Shown piece by piece: positions 43,789 to 56,010 of a stretch of DNA of 64,000 nucleotides. Source of the stretch: Epiperipatus broadwayi (taxonomy: Eukaryota > Onychophora > Udeonychophora > Euonychophora > Peripatidae); assembly GCA_028023455.1 (NCBI GenBank), contig JAQFVV010012435.1, positions 500,001 to 564,000 of the forward strand. The letters run 5' to 3'. The position numbers and the translations under genes are program-made. Every line of letters starts with the position of its first letter. Within the stretch, counting starts at the first letter, position 1. The notes under the pieces were generated by a model. That model was not told the origin of the DNA. It did not search any database and worked only from the letters and a program-made list of their open reading frames with translations.

Positions 43789-45490
43789 TATATATATAGA
43801 ATTATATTATGAAGAAAATCTTTCTAATCATGTTAATACCAAAATAAATTATAACCCCTAAAATATCTCTTGATAAGTAACAATTGACACCCATATAATT
43901 TTAACAGACCAATACCATATATTATTCCTATCAGTTTGCTTCCTGTAACAACCACAAATATTATATTTATTTCCTTTCCTAATAACACCTATTATCTAAG
44001 TACCAAATCTAATATTTTTAATGCTCAAACTTTTTAAAAACTCCCAAGCGATAACCTACTTGTCTTTTATTGACATTACAATCACATGAATGATAAAGAT
44101 TAATTTAGGATCTTTACCCTCTAGATAAGAGTAGATAGATACCCATTAATTAATTACTATTGAATCGTAAGATGGATTAATTATGATCAATCTATCTGAA
44201 AGAAATTCTAATCTATTTTTGTCTGATCTGAAAAGACTTCAAGATTCACTCAGTCCAGATTTGAATCCCAGGCTTCAGCTTTGTCAATTGGACAATGCAA
44301 CAACTATAATACAAGACTTCAGAAATCATAGATTATTTTATTTTTATTTGCTCTGACTTGTCAGTAAGTTTTTCTTCCAAGTTTGCATTTATAAGCAATA
44401 ACAAATTTGATTTATGATTAGGAGGAATAAAAGTTAGTGTCTCTTAACTTCTACAGAGGAAAAATAGAAAACAAAAGTAGTAAGTAAATGATTTTAAAAA
44501 CAAAGATACTTTTGAATGATTGAAACTACATCTAGGGTATTTGACAACATGTGTGAGACTTTTGTGTAAATTATTAATGTGCAAAATAGAAAATAAGCAT
44601 TAATTTCTACTGTCTATAATATCAACCTTCCATATAGACTGTCTCCATTAAGTATGTTAAAATAACAGATGTATGCAAGATAAAAAATTTTAATCGATTC
44701 TGTGCCCAATTTCTTGAATCAATATTCCTCTTCAAATATAGCAGAATAAATTGGAATAACTTTGCAATATCATATATTGTATAGGTAGCTGATTAGCTAT
44801 TAGTATTCTAATTGCCCAATATTGGTCAATAAATGGGTATCTTGTTAGTCTTAGTATAAAACTGATATTCAGATATAATTTAAAATTGATAATATAAATT
44901 AATCCTGATATTATAAAAAAAAAATAATTGTATGGTTAGTTGCTTTAGGAGTCATGTGACATTTGGGAAATCACAAGATAATTTGAGGATACAGTTTTGT
45001 TTAATTGTTTCATCTATTTTTAATTTATTCAGTTACATATTGATATAGGAATTTTTAATTTACTGTTTAACACTACACAGAGTAATACTATCATAATTGT
45101 TTTAGATATTTTCTGTTTTAATTACTAATAGTGAATTTAAAACATTGAATATATGTAAAAAATACTAAAAATATTAGCAATTTGATTTTCTAAAAAATGA
45201 TTTACATATTTGTTTCAATATAACTAATTATTAAAATGTGTTATTAGAATAATGATTATTATTTTATTATATTTATAGGAGTCACTATAAAAAATTTAAA
45301 TTATTCTGTAGTTCCTATAGAAAGTAAGTAATGATGGGTAGTTGTATACAGATCAATCAATAACTACACTTGGGAAAATTGTGAATTTGTATTTTTGATT
45401 CCACGGATTGATAACAAGAGTAATAAAAACTGAGAATTTTAAATTTGTCAAATTCTGTATGCTGAAAAACATCAAGTAAAACTGTCATTG
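43789..45490. other. No recognisable gene
   Basis: AT-rich. The segment near 44010-44110 (CTTTTTAAAAACTCCCAAG) resembles 26255-26290, so both are probably parts of an unlisted repeat. No coding content. Confidence 0.4.
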
Positions 45491-45580
45491 TCAAGTATTG
45501 GTGGCCTAGTGGTTAGCATAGCTGCCTTCCAAGCAGCTGGTCTGAGTTTGCTTCTCAGTCAACATATTTGACATAAAAAA
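45491..45580 (+). mobile_element. tRNA-Gly(TCC)-like SINE
   Basis: TCAAGTATTGGTGGCCTAGT begins the head. The anticodon arm GCTGC-CTTCCAA-GCAGC has anticodon TCC and matches metazoan tRNA-Gly(TCC), which also has a GGTTAGCATAGCTGCCTTCC-like run. The T arm is degenerate (GAGTTTGCTTCTC). The tail is TATTTGACATAAAAAA. Confidence 0.85.
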
Positions 45581-45584
45581 ACCT

Positions 45585-46389
45585 GTCTTCTTTCTTTATT
45601 AGAACAACTCTAGTTGTATTATCTGAACACATTGGCAGAATATTGACATCATAGTTGATGAATAACAAATCTAAATTTTATCTTTCATGTAAAGCATAGT
45701 GGTAGAATTCTATGAATCGTCAATTTTTTCTTATAACTTCGTGTCAAACCTTGATTAAGTATAACTTGAATTTTTCAACAGGCTTAGAATTTTTTTCAAA
45801 GTCAAGTCAAATAACTTACCAATATGAATCAACAAATGAGCATTTAAGCTGTTCTTAGTTAGACAGTAAAATAAGGATGGGTAAATACTCAAACTTTTAC
45901 AATCCTGTAATTGGAAGCAATGTGAGTGATACCTTATTGTTCTCTGTTTTTCTATGAAGAATTATTGACCAAATCTTTGATCTACAGTGAAATTTTAAAG
46001 TATATTTTACTTAGTTACTTACTCTAGGTAATTTCTTGTGAAGATATACCAATAATGCCATATTTGTTTTTATTAGTAAGATGATAAGAAGAAATTACAC
46101 TACCATATTCTATTATAGGTAAATTCTGAAAAATTACTGGAAACTTTACCCTACACAAATTTTAAGATTATATTATAGCTAATGCAACTCATAAATTACA
46201 TCTAAAATAGACTTAATTTATTATTTAAGATATGGATTTTTAAACCAATTAACTATTACAATAACATAAATGAAACTGTAGATATTATATCCAGCAGATA
46301 GATTTCCTAGTGACTAAAATAAGTCCTTCAATTCTTTCACTAGAGTCATAGATTCAACAGTCATTAGTTATGTGTTGTATGTGCATACT
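45585..46389. other. No recognisable gene
   Basis: AT-rich sequence without supported features. Confidence 0.45.
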
Positions 46390-46840
46390 GAACTATTTCC
46401 ATTATCTAATATTAAGTATTGAATGTCTTCTTTACTTAATTTTTCCAATTTCATTCAACAGTTAGTAATAGCACATGTTTTGAGTGGTATTATTTTCCTC
46501 CCTTCTTCGGGTGTTACTGGCCTGACCAGTGACAGTTCCAGCATGGAAATCAAACCTAGATCCTTAGATTCTTGAATATTGAATTTTAAAGTAACATTCT
46601 AACCAACTATATTAAAATTCAATATTCAAGAATCTAAAAGTCTATGTTCAATTCCCATGCTAGTACTACCATTAGTCAGAGCAGCAACACCTGATGAAGA
46701 GAGGAAAATAATACAACTCAGAATATTATACATATACTAATCTGTTTGCTATTACTAACAGTTAAATGTATTTGGAAAATTTAAATAAAGTTAAATTTTT
46801 CTAAAGACATTCAATAATTAATATTAGATGATGAAATATA
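46390..46840. repeat. Fold-back repeat Y, nearly complete
   Basis: Outer arms CATTATCTAATATTAAG and TTAATATTAGATGATG are inverted. Inner landmarks are AACAGTTAGTAATAGCA against GCTATTACTAACAGTT, and TTCTTGAATATTGAATTT against AAATTCAATATTCAAGAA. The centre is near 46615, with almost no loop. Each arm has a sequence like AACACCTGATGAAGAGAGG that could be a hammerhead core with weak stem III (see findings). Confidence 0.88.
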
Positions 46841-47459
46841 TACAATTAAAATACCATCACTGCAATCCTTCAGAAAACACTCATTGGCTATTTGGTTTGT
46901 TTTGTGTTATGACCATATTTATATAGACCAGTGGCTGATATATGCTGTTTATGAAGCAGATGAACCTAACAACTATAGGTTGTCCTAAATTTGTTGATGA
47001 GATTCCAACTGCATCTAAAAATATCAAATCCAAATGGATCTTTTTTTAGAGATGGAAAAGGAAATTTGTTGCAAATCTCATGAGAAATCCTTTTTTTATG
47101 CCAAAATTATTTGATTGTAAATTGTGGTTGAACATCCAGAAAGTGAATTTTGATTTGAGATTAGTCATTCATATTCAAAAGATCAAAATATCCTTCTATT
47201 ATATCTTACATAAAGATTTAATCCTGATGAACCTTGGAAATTTTTCCAATTAGTATCACTCATAATCCATCTAGCTAGTCATCCAATTATTGATTAGTTA
47301 ATGAATAATGGTAAAACAGCTCTTAAATAATTTGGGTTTTCCTTTAGCCTACAGTTTATTGTATCTACAATTGGATGACTAGTTATTTTGGCCATAGGTC
47401 TATTTCAAGGAAAATTCCTAAACTTACTTAAAAAGTCCACCTGCATTTGAACTCTAGAT
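46841..47459. other. No recognisable gene
   Basis: AT-rich; no supported coding or repeat feature. Confidence 0.4.
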
Positions 47460-49210
47460 CATAATGTGGCCGATGAACGCGACATCGTAGTAAACACGTA
47501 TAAAATTTTAATTATTTTTATGAAGAGTTTTGAAACCTTTATTTTTTTTTTCTAATCAAAACATATTCTGAAAATTAATGACGAATATTTTTTAAAAAAT
47601 GAATTCCGTAAATCAGTCTATAAAAATAATTATTAGCCCCCCTTTTTTTATTGTTTTTACCATGTACACATTTTCCGGTTTAACTAATTAAACGCTGTTC
47701 TGTAGCACCCCTCTGTCCTTACTAGATTACAATGACAAATGCAAAAATAATTATCAGCAGTAGAAAATTCACATATGCAATTCTTCTTCTTTTTTTAAAA
47801 TCTACGTCCAATTTTAAATCATGTGATGCAAACTTTAGTGCGTCTGGTTTGCGATTAGCAAACGCGCACGTGTATTTTCTGCCGCATTTTTATCCTTCAA
47901 CACTTATGGAAAAATACATGCTTGCTATTTTGAATTTTCTTGGAATGAACTGCATATTCATAGATAATTTTAATTAACCTCGCCGTGATAAAGTTCCAAG
48001 CACTGCGATGCTTGAAAACTATTTTTTTAATTAAAAGCTTAGTATTTACATTACACTAAAGTTTATATTGTAAGGCTTTTTTTTGCCGTGTAACTTATAA
48101 TTGTTCTAGATTTAAAATAAAATAATCCGTAGAAGGGTTTAGACTTTCTTTTGTGCTATTTTCATATGATAGGAATATTTCAGACAATTTTTTTTTATAA
48201 GCTTAATGCAGCCCACTCCTCTTTGATTATTTCGAATACAACGGCGAAGTTACGAATGTCTCGTTATTACTATTATTATTTTAAAAAGAGAATCACTCTT
48301 CTCCCCAGTGATTTACATTAGATAAATGAATGAAACCCTGATCGTAAGAGCGTACTTGGTGTAAAAGTGTTCCACTAGGGGAGTCCCCGCAACAGCTGTG
48401 GGTTCATAACGTTGGTCGTGTGTCTGAAGACGGATTGAATTTACCAGATGTTGAATGCCTGTCATTTGCAAGCTGCTACAATCTGGAAGAGTTTTGTTTC
48501 CCCTCTCTCTCTCTCTCTTTGTAACAATGATTAACTGTAACTTCATTTCTGTGGTCTGTGTCGGAATTTTCTCTGTTGTCTGAGTCAAACCATACCCATT
48601 CGTCTCATAAGAGTTGATTGAGCTAGCCGGGATTATTAGTTTGAAATTTAACAAGGAACTCAAGGGAATGCTGTGGATAACTCGCTTTGCTTAATGGTAG
48701 GTCTAAAATTACGTTTGTGAGAGTTGTGTGTTTGACAAGATTGACGTAAAGTGGAGTTTTTGAAACCGTTAACTCGCTAAGAGCAGAACACACATTACGA
48801 TTGTATCAGCTGCGGCTGTTACTGTACAAATAAATGGTATTTACATAATTTAATTATTCTTTTACAATTATCCAAAACTCTACGGGTTTTTTTTATTTAT
48901 AGTTTGGAGTAGGAATTTGACCGTATGCTGTATAATTTTGAAATATATATATAAAATGACCATAATTTAATTAGTGTTTAAGAAATAAAAACGCGTATTT
49001 TTAAAAAATAAAGTGGATATAAAATATAGGTTTATTATAATAAAATTAATAATAAAAGATACTGTTTGCTTCGATTAAATTAAAAGTAGATCAGTTATCA
49101 TTTATTAATTTGTCATTTAAATTATATGACGTATATGTGCGCGTGTGTGAGAGTGTGCAATTACAATATTTTGTTTGTTATTGTTAGATACAGGAATTGA
49201 ACAAAATAAC
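47460..49210. promoter_or_regulatory. CG-retaining block, possible promoter/first-exon region
   Basis: In contrast to most of the window, this stretch retains many CG dinucleotides (for example GATGAACGCGACATCG near 47472, AACGCGCACGTG near 47860, ACAACGGCGAAG near 48240, GACGTATATGTGCGCGTG near 49128). It also has a (CT)n tract at about 48500-48518. A donor-like ATG|GTAGGT lies at about 48692-48701 on the plus strand. Open frames here (for example 47732-47977 plus, 48313-48663 minus) match no family I know. Retained CG suggests germline hypomethylation, as at promoters; assignment to a gene or strand is inference. Confidence 0.35.
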
Positions 49211-49805
49211 GGTGAGAAAAAAACTTTGATTGTTTGTACTATTTGAACAAATTTATAAGAACATTAAATATGTTTTAAAATATCTTTTCCCACATCTGAA
49301 ACAGGCAAATGTTACCAGGAAGCATTTCCGGATAAATAAATAATAATAAAAAAAATGAATGGGGTTTGATTACGAATTCCAGGTGGTTGTATTTAATAAA
49401 ATTACAATTTATGTTTAAATTTAAAGCTATATCTGGGCTAAAAATGGAATGATAATATCTAAACAAATAACTATTCAGTCATTAAAGCATTTAATTAAAA
49501 TGGATATTATCAAAGATGTGAGAACAAAAAAATTGGCACTTGCAAGCCAAACTATAGCGAAAGAAGCATTTTTTTACAGAGAAAAGCCACACATTACTTA
49601 AAAGATTACTTTACAAAGGCTCCGTATTGAAATAAGATTGGAAAAACTATGGAGCATATGTAATAATATTATTATCATGCTCCTTAAACCAATTACTGAT
49701 TGCAAAACTCACACTAATTGAAGCACTATTGTCATGAAAAATGACCATGTTATTTGAAAATATTATTTATAACTTTATTTTACTTATTGCATTGCCAAAA
49801 TCATA
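49211..49805. other. No recognisable gene
   Basis: AT-rich sequence without supported features. Confidence 0.45.
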
Positions 49806-49807
49806 TA

Positions 49808-50034
49808 ATATTAATATTATTTATGTTCTTTATTATTGATGGTTTCGATTGCTCCAACAGACTTCTTCAGAACTATAATAAACACAATACAAATACATGA
49901 ATACAAATATACATGAACATATGGATTAGTATTGTGTTTGTTATAGTTCTGAAGAAGATTTCTGGGTCAATTGAAATCATCAATAGTGGGTTGTAAAAAG
50001 TATTGTATAAAGAACATAAATGCTATTAATATTA
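49808..50034. repeat. Inverted pair V2
   Basis: Left arm 49808-49890 and right arm 49929-50034: AATATTATTTATGTTCTTTA against AAAGAACATAAATGCTATTA, and GACTTCTTCAGAACTATAAT against TATAGTTCTGAAGAAGATTT. The left arm inverse reads CTGAAGAAGTCTG...CGAAACC. Confidence 0.85.
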
Positions 50035-50494
50035 TTTAAAAACAATATATGCATCATGAACTGAGTATGGTATTTCAAACAGTTCAATTACAGGTAGTTT
50101 TCACTAATTACTGCTCTGGCAGCCAAATGATAGTTTTCGATTACTACTGTTCTGGCAACCAGTTGCATACATACAAGTGGACTAATTAAAGATGATAAAC
50201 TTAATACATATCAAATATCTGCACTTATATTATTTGAACAGAAATATATACATTCCCCTGAATCTACTCTTTTTCCTGCAATTAAATTCATAATGACATA
50301 TAATATGTGAAATACAACTTATATCAAACATAGATACAGTAATGAGTATATACTAATTGGACAATATAAGCTGCTGGGATTTTAAAAATTCAATTTCTCT
50401 TGATTCTACTCTAGAACTATCTGAAATTTAAATAATCAATAGAAAGCAGATAGTAGTTTGTCTGAAGGTTTCTGATGATGGTGGCATTTTAGTA

Positions 50495-51149
50495 TTTATT
50501 TTGTGTTGGACTCTTTCCATCATCTAACAGTAAATATTGAATGTCTTTAGAAAAGTTTTAAACTTTATTTACACTTTCCAATTACACTTAACTGTTAGTA
50601 ATAGCACATATGTTAGTATATAACATAACATTTCTAGTGGGATTATTCTCCTCTCTTCTTTACATTTTTCTAGCCTTAACAGTAACAGTATTAACAATGG
50701 AATCTAACCTGGGCTTATCAGGTTTTTGAAGATTGAATTCTAAGATAAAGCTGTAACTAATTGAGCTATTCTAATGGCAGAATAGTCCAAGATGTTACAT
50801 CATTGGCAAAATAGCGTAGGTGGTTATGACATTACTTTAAAATTCAATATTCAAGAATCTAAAGGTCTAAATTAGATTCAATTGTAAATATTGTAACTAA
50901 ATTCAATATTCAAGAATATAAAGGTCTAAATTAGATTCCATTGTGAATATTGTGACTAGCCAGGGTAGCAACACCTGGAGGAGAGAGTAGAATAATACTA
51001 CTTGAAACATTCTGTTACTTACAGACTTATGGGCTATTATTAACAGTTGAATGTAAATGGAAAGTTTAAAATATGTTTACAATTTTTCTGAAGACATTCA
51101 ATATTTAATATTAGATGATCAAAATAGTCAAACACATAATAAATAACAG
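50495..51149. repeat. Fold-back repeat Y with internal tandem duplication
   Basis: Inverted arms as in 46390-46840: CTTTCCATCATCTAACAG against ATTAGATGATC, and TAACTGTTAGTAATAGCACA against GCTATTATTAACAGTTGAA. The right half has a 59-bp tandem duplication starting AATTCAATATTCAAGAAT (copies from 50841 and 50900). Confidence 0.85.
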
Positions 51150-51175
51150 ATAATAGTGTTTTTACATCTATGTTT

Positions 51176-51215
51176 TCAGACTAGTTTCTAATTTATAGTC
51201 TTTATTAGTGAGAGC
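51176..51215 (-). ncRNA. Decayed X-type hammerhead fragment
   Basis: Minus strand retains TTAGAAACTAGTCTG (GAAA, stem III ACTAGT, C17), but the core reads CTAATAA. It is recognisable as X only by comparison. Confidence 0.5.
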
Positions 51216-51786
51216 TGGTGATAAAGCTAGTGCTTCTCAAATTAAAAAGCCAAATTTTTTTAAATATAAATAATTAAGTATTTTGGTGGATTTATTGCTT
51301 CGGAGTTCATTAGCTGTTTGGGCACCAGAAGTGACATTTCTGGACTGCGATCCATGGAATTTAAGTTCTACAAAGGCCGATTTACTATTGCATCAAACAT
51401 TATACAATTCATTTTATTATTCATAAGCATCATAATAATTTGATATCAACCAATTTGCATAGCTATATGAATGTGGGACAAGATCAATAACTATATTGTT
51501 TAGTAACCTCAGGATAAATATAGGTACCTTTCAACTTTTTACCTGAACAGTGTTAATTAACAAAATGTCATGATTTTCGTTGTTTAAATTTAATATATAT
51601 ATTATATTTAATATTTTAATGGTTAAATAATGTAAATAAAATAGTTTTGGGGTCAAACCATGTGTTATTTTTGCTTCACAATGTTTCAACAAAATAGAAT
51701 CCACCATTATCAAGATTAACTTTTCAAAGAAAAAGCATTAGATCTCAAATAATGACAAGATTGAATGTGTGCTAAGAGTATGAAGT
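51216..51786. other. No recognisable gene
   Basis: AT-rich; a short TA run near 51590. No supported feature. Confidence 0.45.
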
Positions 51787-51789
51787 AGT

Positions 51790-51883
51790 TGAGCATTGCC
51801 TAGTGGTTAGCATAGCTACCATCCAAGCAGCTGGCCCAGGTTCACTTCCCAGTCAATGCATTTGACACATGAAAAAAAAAAAG
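51790..51883 (+). mobile_element. tRNA-Gly(TCC)-like SINE
   Basis: GAGCATTGCCTAGTGGTTAG, then anticodon arm GCTAC-CATCCAA-GCAGC (anticodon TCC), CAGGTTCACTTCCC (B box), tail CATTTGACACATG and poly-A (51872-51882). Acceptor and T stems are imperfect. Confidence 0.85.
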
Positions 51884-52601
51884 TTTATTTTCTTTCATTT
51901 CACTATAAATTGTTTTCAAGTGTACATTAGCAAATATGTAAGTGGTCTCCATAAGGCTGGAATACATTGTGCTTCATCAGCTCTATTTAAAACAGTTCAT
52001 CTTTTTAATGACAGTTTTCTTTCCCTTTAATTCACAGCAATGTATTGCAATCATTAGTAATTAACACATACCAGATAAGCAGTGTTGTTATATTCACATT
52101 CCTAAAATAGTTTTAAGCTCAAGAACTTTATCAATAACGACTTATAAACTTCATGTATCTCATATCAAGCAGCTTCATTTTATTTCCTTTTTTACTATCA
52201 AACTAATAATGAAAAGTTCAAAAATATTCTAATAATTTAAACCCAATTAATATGGATCTGATTCTATATTCATATTTACATAGTTTAGTGATCTCATTTT
52301 TATACTAACTATAAGTGCCTCTAATTATTTGATTACAATGTTTTTAATTAACACATCTTCAAAAGGTATCACTTACAAGAACCAAAAGCAGGTATGTAGA
52401 TATAAAAACACTAACATTTGTTACTTAATCATTATTCTATTTTGCAATAGAAGACCATAAAATAAAGTGAATTGCTACTAAAACATATATAATGACTAAG
52501 CTAAGAACTCATATGATGGTTTGTTGATTAAATATTAATTTTAAAACCTATTGAATATACATGTAACATAATTTATATTAAAATATTATTTTCACATCCA
52601 T

Positions 52602-52638
<37 letters not shown>

Positions 52639-53384
52639 CATGATTATAACAACTTTTTAAACACTCTTAACAATTGTACTATTTTTTCTCTCTTTTTATA
52701 GTTAATTTCTGTATCAATACACTCAAATCAAAAAAATGTGTGTTGTATTAATTCTGTGTAATGTAAGAAGATTGAAATAAGCATCTGATCACACAAATAA
52801 ACAATCATTGAAACATTAAAAGAAAGTAGCCAATCAAAAGCAATGTTCGGAAATTCAAGTTTACAATAAGGCTTATGAGTTTTTTAGACATATGAATCAC
52901 AGGAAACAATCATCAAACTGCTGTTAATCCTGTTTTTTGTTTCTTAAGTGAGGATGATTTTTAGTTTGCTTCTGTGTATTCTAGGACTCTCCTGTAAATA
53001 TTATTTTTATTTAAAATCACTTGCCAGTCATTAATTTTTTTTATATTTTACTTTAGGTTTTTCAATAGATGGAATCTAAAATCAGACACAGAAATAATAT
53101 TTATCAGTAAATTTAGGTGATAATTAGTCATGTACAATAGCTACAAAAGAAAAATGATTAATTACTGTTATAACATGAATAGCACTTTTATAAAATTAAT
53201 CAACTGTCCTTAGATGAATGTAAATTAAAGTTATATACACTGACATGCATTCGAAAGAAAATCTGTAAATTGAATGAATATAAATATAAAATGGAAGCTA
53301 GTGATTTCAAAGGTGTTAAAATCTTCTTAGTCATAGCATTAGATTGTGATTATATAGGCATGTAAAATATATATAGACAATAGA
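51884..53384. other. No recognisable gene
   Basis: AT-rich. The longest simple repeat of the window, (AT)n, is at about 52605-52631. No coding feature supported. Confidence 0.5.
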
Positions 53385-55200
53385 TTACTCAAACTGTATG
53401 CAAATCAGACAGTCCATTTTTAGAAAGGAAAAACAGGGTTCCTTCCTGTTTATGGCATTATGGTTGTTAGCTATATTCAGGCTTCTTTGATCTTCCATTT
53501 AGAGTCATTTTGTTCAATGAATGCTGGAATGACAGATGTGGGCTCAAATATATGACCTATGGTGTTTTGGTGCTTGAAGAAAATCAATTTATATTCAGGT
53601 TTATTTGTGGCTCATCTGTAAAGATATCTGTGTCATGAAATCCACATAGAGAGGGATGTGCATCATTTGCCATAACATATAGCATTGCACCCTGCTTGGA
53701 AACATGTAATTTTGTATATGGTGTGTGATGTTTGGTTTGTCTTGAGTCTATCCTTGGACTTATTTGTTAATCTGTTAGTTGTGGGAAAAGATGATTGCTA
53801 ACTTGATGTATTTGTTTAATGTTTTTGGTCATCCAAGAGATATGAATATAGTATGCAGGATCTGTCATCTTTGGGAAGGTTTGATTTCATCCTGTTATAA
53901 AATTGGATAAGTCTTTCTGTGAGGTCATTATATTTGAAACCTAAGATATTTCTCAATATTAGCTTTTTGAGCAGCTTCAAACTTGCATATGTGGTAGTTT
54001 GTATATAGAAATGAAGACAGATCAGCATATTTGTGAGAGTGAGGTGAGATGGTATTGGGGCATATAAAACCTCAGAGGTTTAAGGCACATCTTACAATTT
54101 AGGTGATTATTGCTATATATCTGGATATCTAGATATTTAAACTCCCTGTGATGGTCTTTCCATTCTATTGTCCATAACAATGATTAATGACTCATGGCCA
54201 CATAAAAATACATCAACTACATAGTGTTGTAAATAAGGTTGGGACTGTGTAAAATATTTAGGGAGGAGTTGGCTTTTGATATGATTGAGATCTATACTAG
54301 ACACAATCTCACTTATGGGCAAATCCATTGGGCAATCATCTATCGTATAATAATGTCCCTCAAACATGGTGATAATATTGTTGTCAAGCCAACTAAGAAA
54401 GTCTTCGATAAAGTTAATTCAAATAGGTGAATAATAGGTGTTCATGAACTTAATGATGTTAATAGAATGTTAATGGAACCATATAGCTCAGTTATCTCAA
54501 GAGAAACTATTTTGTAATGTATTCCTAATTTTAAACTTTTTATTAGATTTACAAAGTCAAAGGATGACTTAATGATGTAAACACCATAACTGATGTGTTA
54601 TGTTAGCTACTGGTAAACCCTTTTAGCAGTGTGGTAGTAGTGCATACCTCCACAGTCTAACACACACCTAAGTAAGGTATTTGGCTTGCACAATTTGACA
54701 TTGGTGAACATTCGGGGTGGTGTTACAGCTGATGGGAAAATTTTATAATATTTATCTTTGGTAAAAATCTTATTGCAGTGTTTTTTCAATATGTCACTAA
54801 TAAATATGTCTTTATTTCAGTTTATATTTTAATTGGGGAGAATATTAAATTTCAATTTGTGTATCTGAACAAGCATTTTATCCATAAAGTCGGTTTTATT
54901 CATTAAGACAAATCTATTACCTTTATCTTCCTTTAGACATATTGTATCATTTTCTGAAAGGATCCACTTGGTGGCATTAGTATACATCCTCCAGTTGTGA
55001 TTGTTGGCTTTAATACGTTTGAAATGAATTGATTTTACAATTTGCACAATTATAACATTGGATGGAGAAATCTTATTAGTACGATTTGTAAATGTAGATT
55101 TGACTGAAGGGGAAACTTTTATTTCTTGTTTGCCTGTGAGAGAAGCAAATTTGTGTTTACATTTTAAGTTGAACTTTAAATATAAATTGTTACATTTATT
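53385..55200 (-). pseudogene. Penelope-like element, long copy, broken
   Basis: Minus-strand order: NHNWRMYTNATKWILSE and KEDKGNRFVLMNK (N-terminal region before the RT core). Next is FTNVKLCKPNTLLRCVLDCG, then FEGHYYTIDDCPMDLPISEI and LQHYVVDVFLCGHES, where the usual YVDD has become YVVD. The linker is NILGFKYNDLTERLIQFY. The degenerate C-terminal part has FKHQNTIGHIFEPTS and ends FSFLKMDCLICIQF. Stops and shifts between blocks are numerous. The C-terminal part corresponds to the GIY-YIG domain of the better copies at 56705-58215. Loss of one catalytic Asp means the RT is dead. Confidence 0.87.
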
Positions 55201-55238
55201 TATGATGTATTATTGTGTGAATACATCATAAATAAATG
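55193..55238. repeat. 18-bp perfect palindrome at PLE head-to-head junction
   Basis: CATTTATTTATGATGTAT (55193-55210) is followed by a 10-nt loop and its exact inverse (55221-55238). It sits where a minus-strand PLE (53385-55200) and a plus-strand PLE (55225-56010) meet head to head. Confidence 0.9.
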
Positions 55239-56010
55239 GAACAACTTATTTCTAACGCTTTGCTTTTCTCTCCGCAAACAAGGAATTAAAGTTCCCATTT
55301 TGAGCAAAGCTATATTTGTAAACCTTACTAATAAAACTCCTCCTTCCAATATCAAGACAGTGTTTGAATTTGGACAGAGGTTTACATGAGGCAAATGGAA
55401 TGAGCCAGTCATGGAACTTATAGCCAACGTTGAGGTGGGCTTTTCAAAAAAGCCAAATAAAGATAAAATAATCATGCAAATTGTAAAATCAATTCATTTT
55501 AAACCCATCAAAGCTGCCAATCACAACTGGAGAATGCATATTAATGCCATCAAGCAGTTCCTTTCAGAAAATAATATAATATGTATAAAGGAAGATAAAG
55601 GTAATAGATTTATCTTAATGAATAAAGCCAATTTTATGGATAAAATCATTGTTCAAATAAACAAATTGAAATTTAATATTCTCCCAATTATAACATAAAA
55701 TGGAATAAAGACTAATTTATTAGTAACATATTGCACAAATACTGCAATAAGGCTTTTACTAAAGGCAAATATTATAAAATTTACCTGTCAGCCCGAACAT
55801 CACACCGAATGTTCACCAATGCCAAATTGCACAAGCCAATACATCACCCAGGTGTGTGTTAGAATTTGGAGGTATGCACTACTACCACACTGTTAAATTT
55901 TATTTATGACATAGATAACTGCAATGACCCTGGATTACCACACTGTTAAATTTTATTTATGGCATAGATAACTGCAATGACCCTGGGTTGCCTGAATCTA
56001 TTGATGACAT
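55225..56010 (+). pseudogene. Penelope-like element, 5' part only
   Basis: Frames give NKWNNLFLTLCFSLRKQGIK and VPILSKAIFVNLTNKTPPSN, then GFSKKPNKDKIIMQIVKSIH and NHNWRMHINAIKQFL, and KEDKGNRFILMNKANFMDK, close to the minus-strand copy next door. A damaged segment (SPRTSHRMFTNAKLHKPIH) follows and a 53-bp tandem duplication lies at 55884-55989. The RT core and endonuclease are missing, so it is 3'-truncated. Confidence 0.82.

Noticed and set aside
47732-47977. 81-residue plus-strand open frame
   Set aside because: No recognisable domain or signal; kept only as part of the CG-retaining block.
48313-48663. 116-residue minus-strand open frame with a TQTTE repeat
   Set aside because: Partly encoded by the (CT)n tract; I recognise no family. 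It lies in the CG-retaining block, so it remains possible as an exon, but I cannot support it as a gene.
45491-51883. Possible functional tRNA-Gly genes
   Set aside because: Acceptor and T stems have several mismatches, and the copies carry poly-A tails, so they are SINE heads.
52605-52631. Long (AT)n tract as an origin or regulatory site
   Set aside because: Simple microsatellite; nothing around it supports a function.
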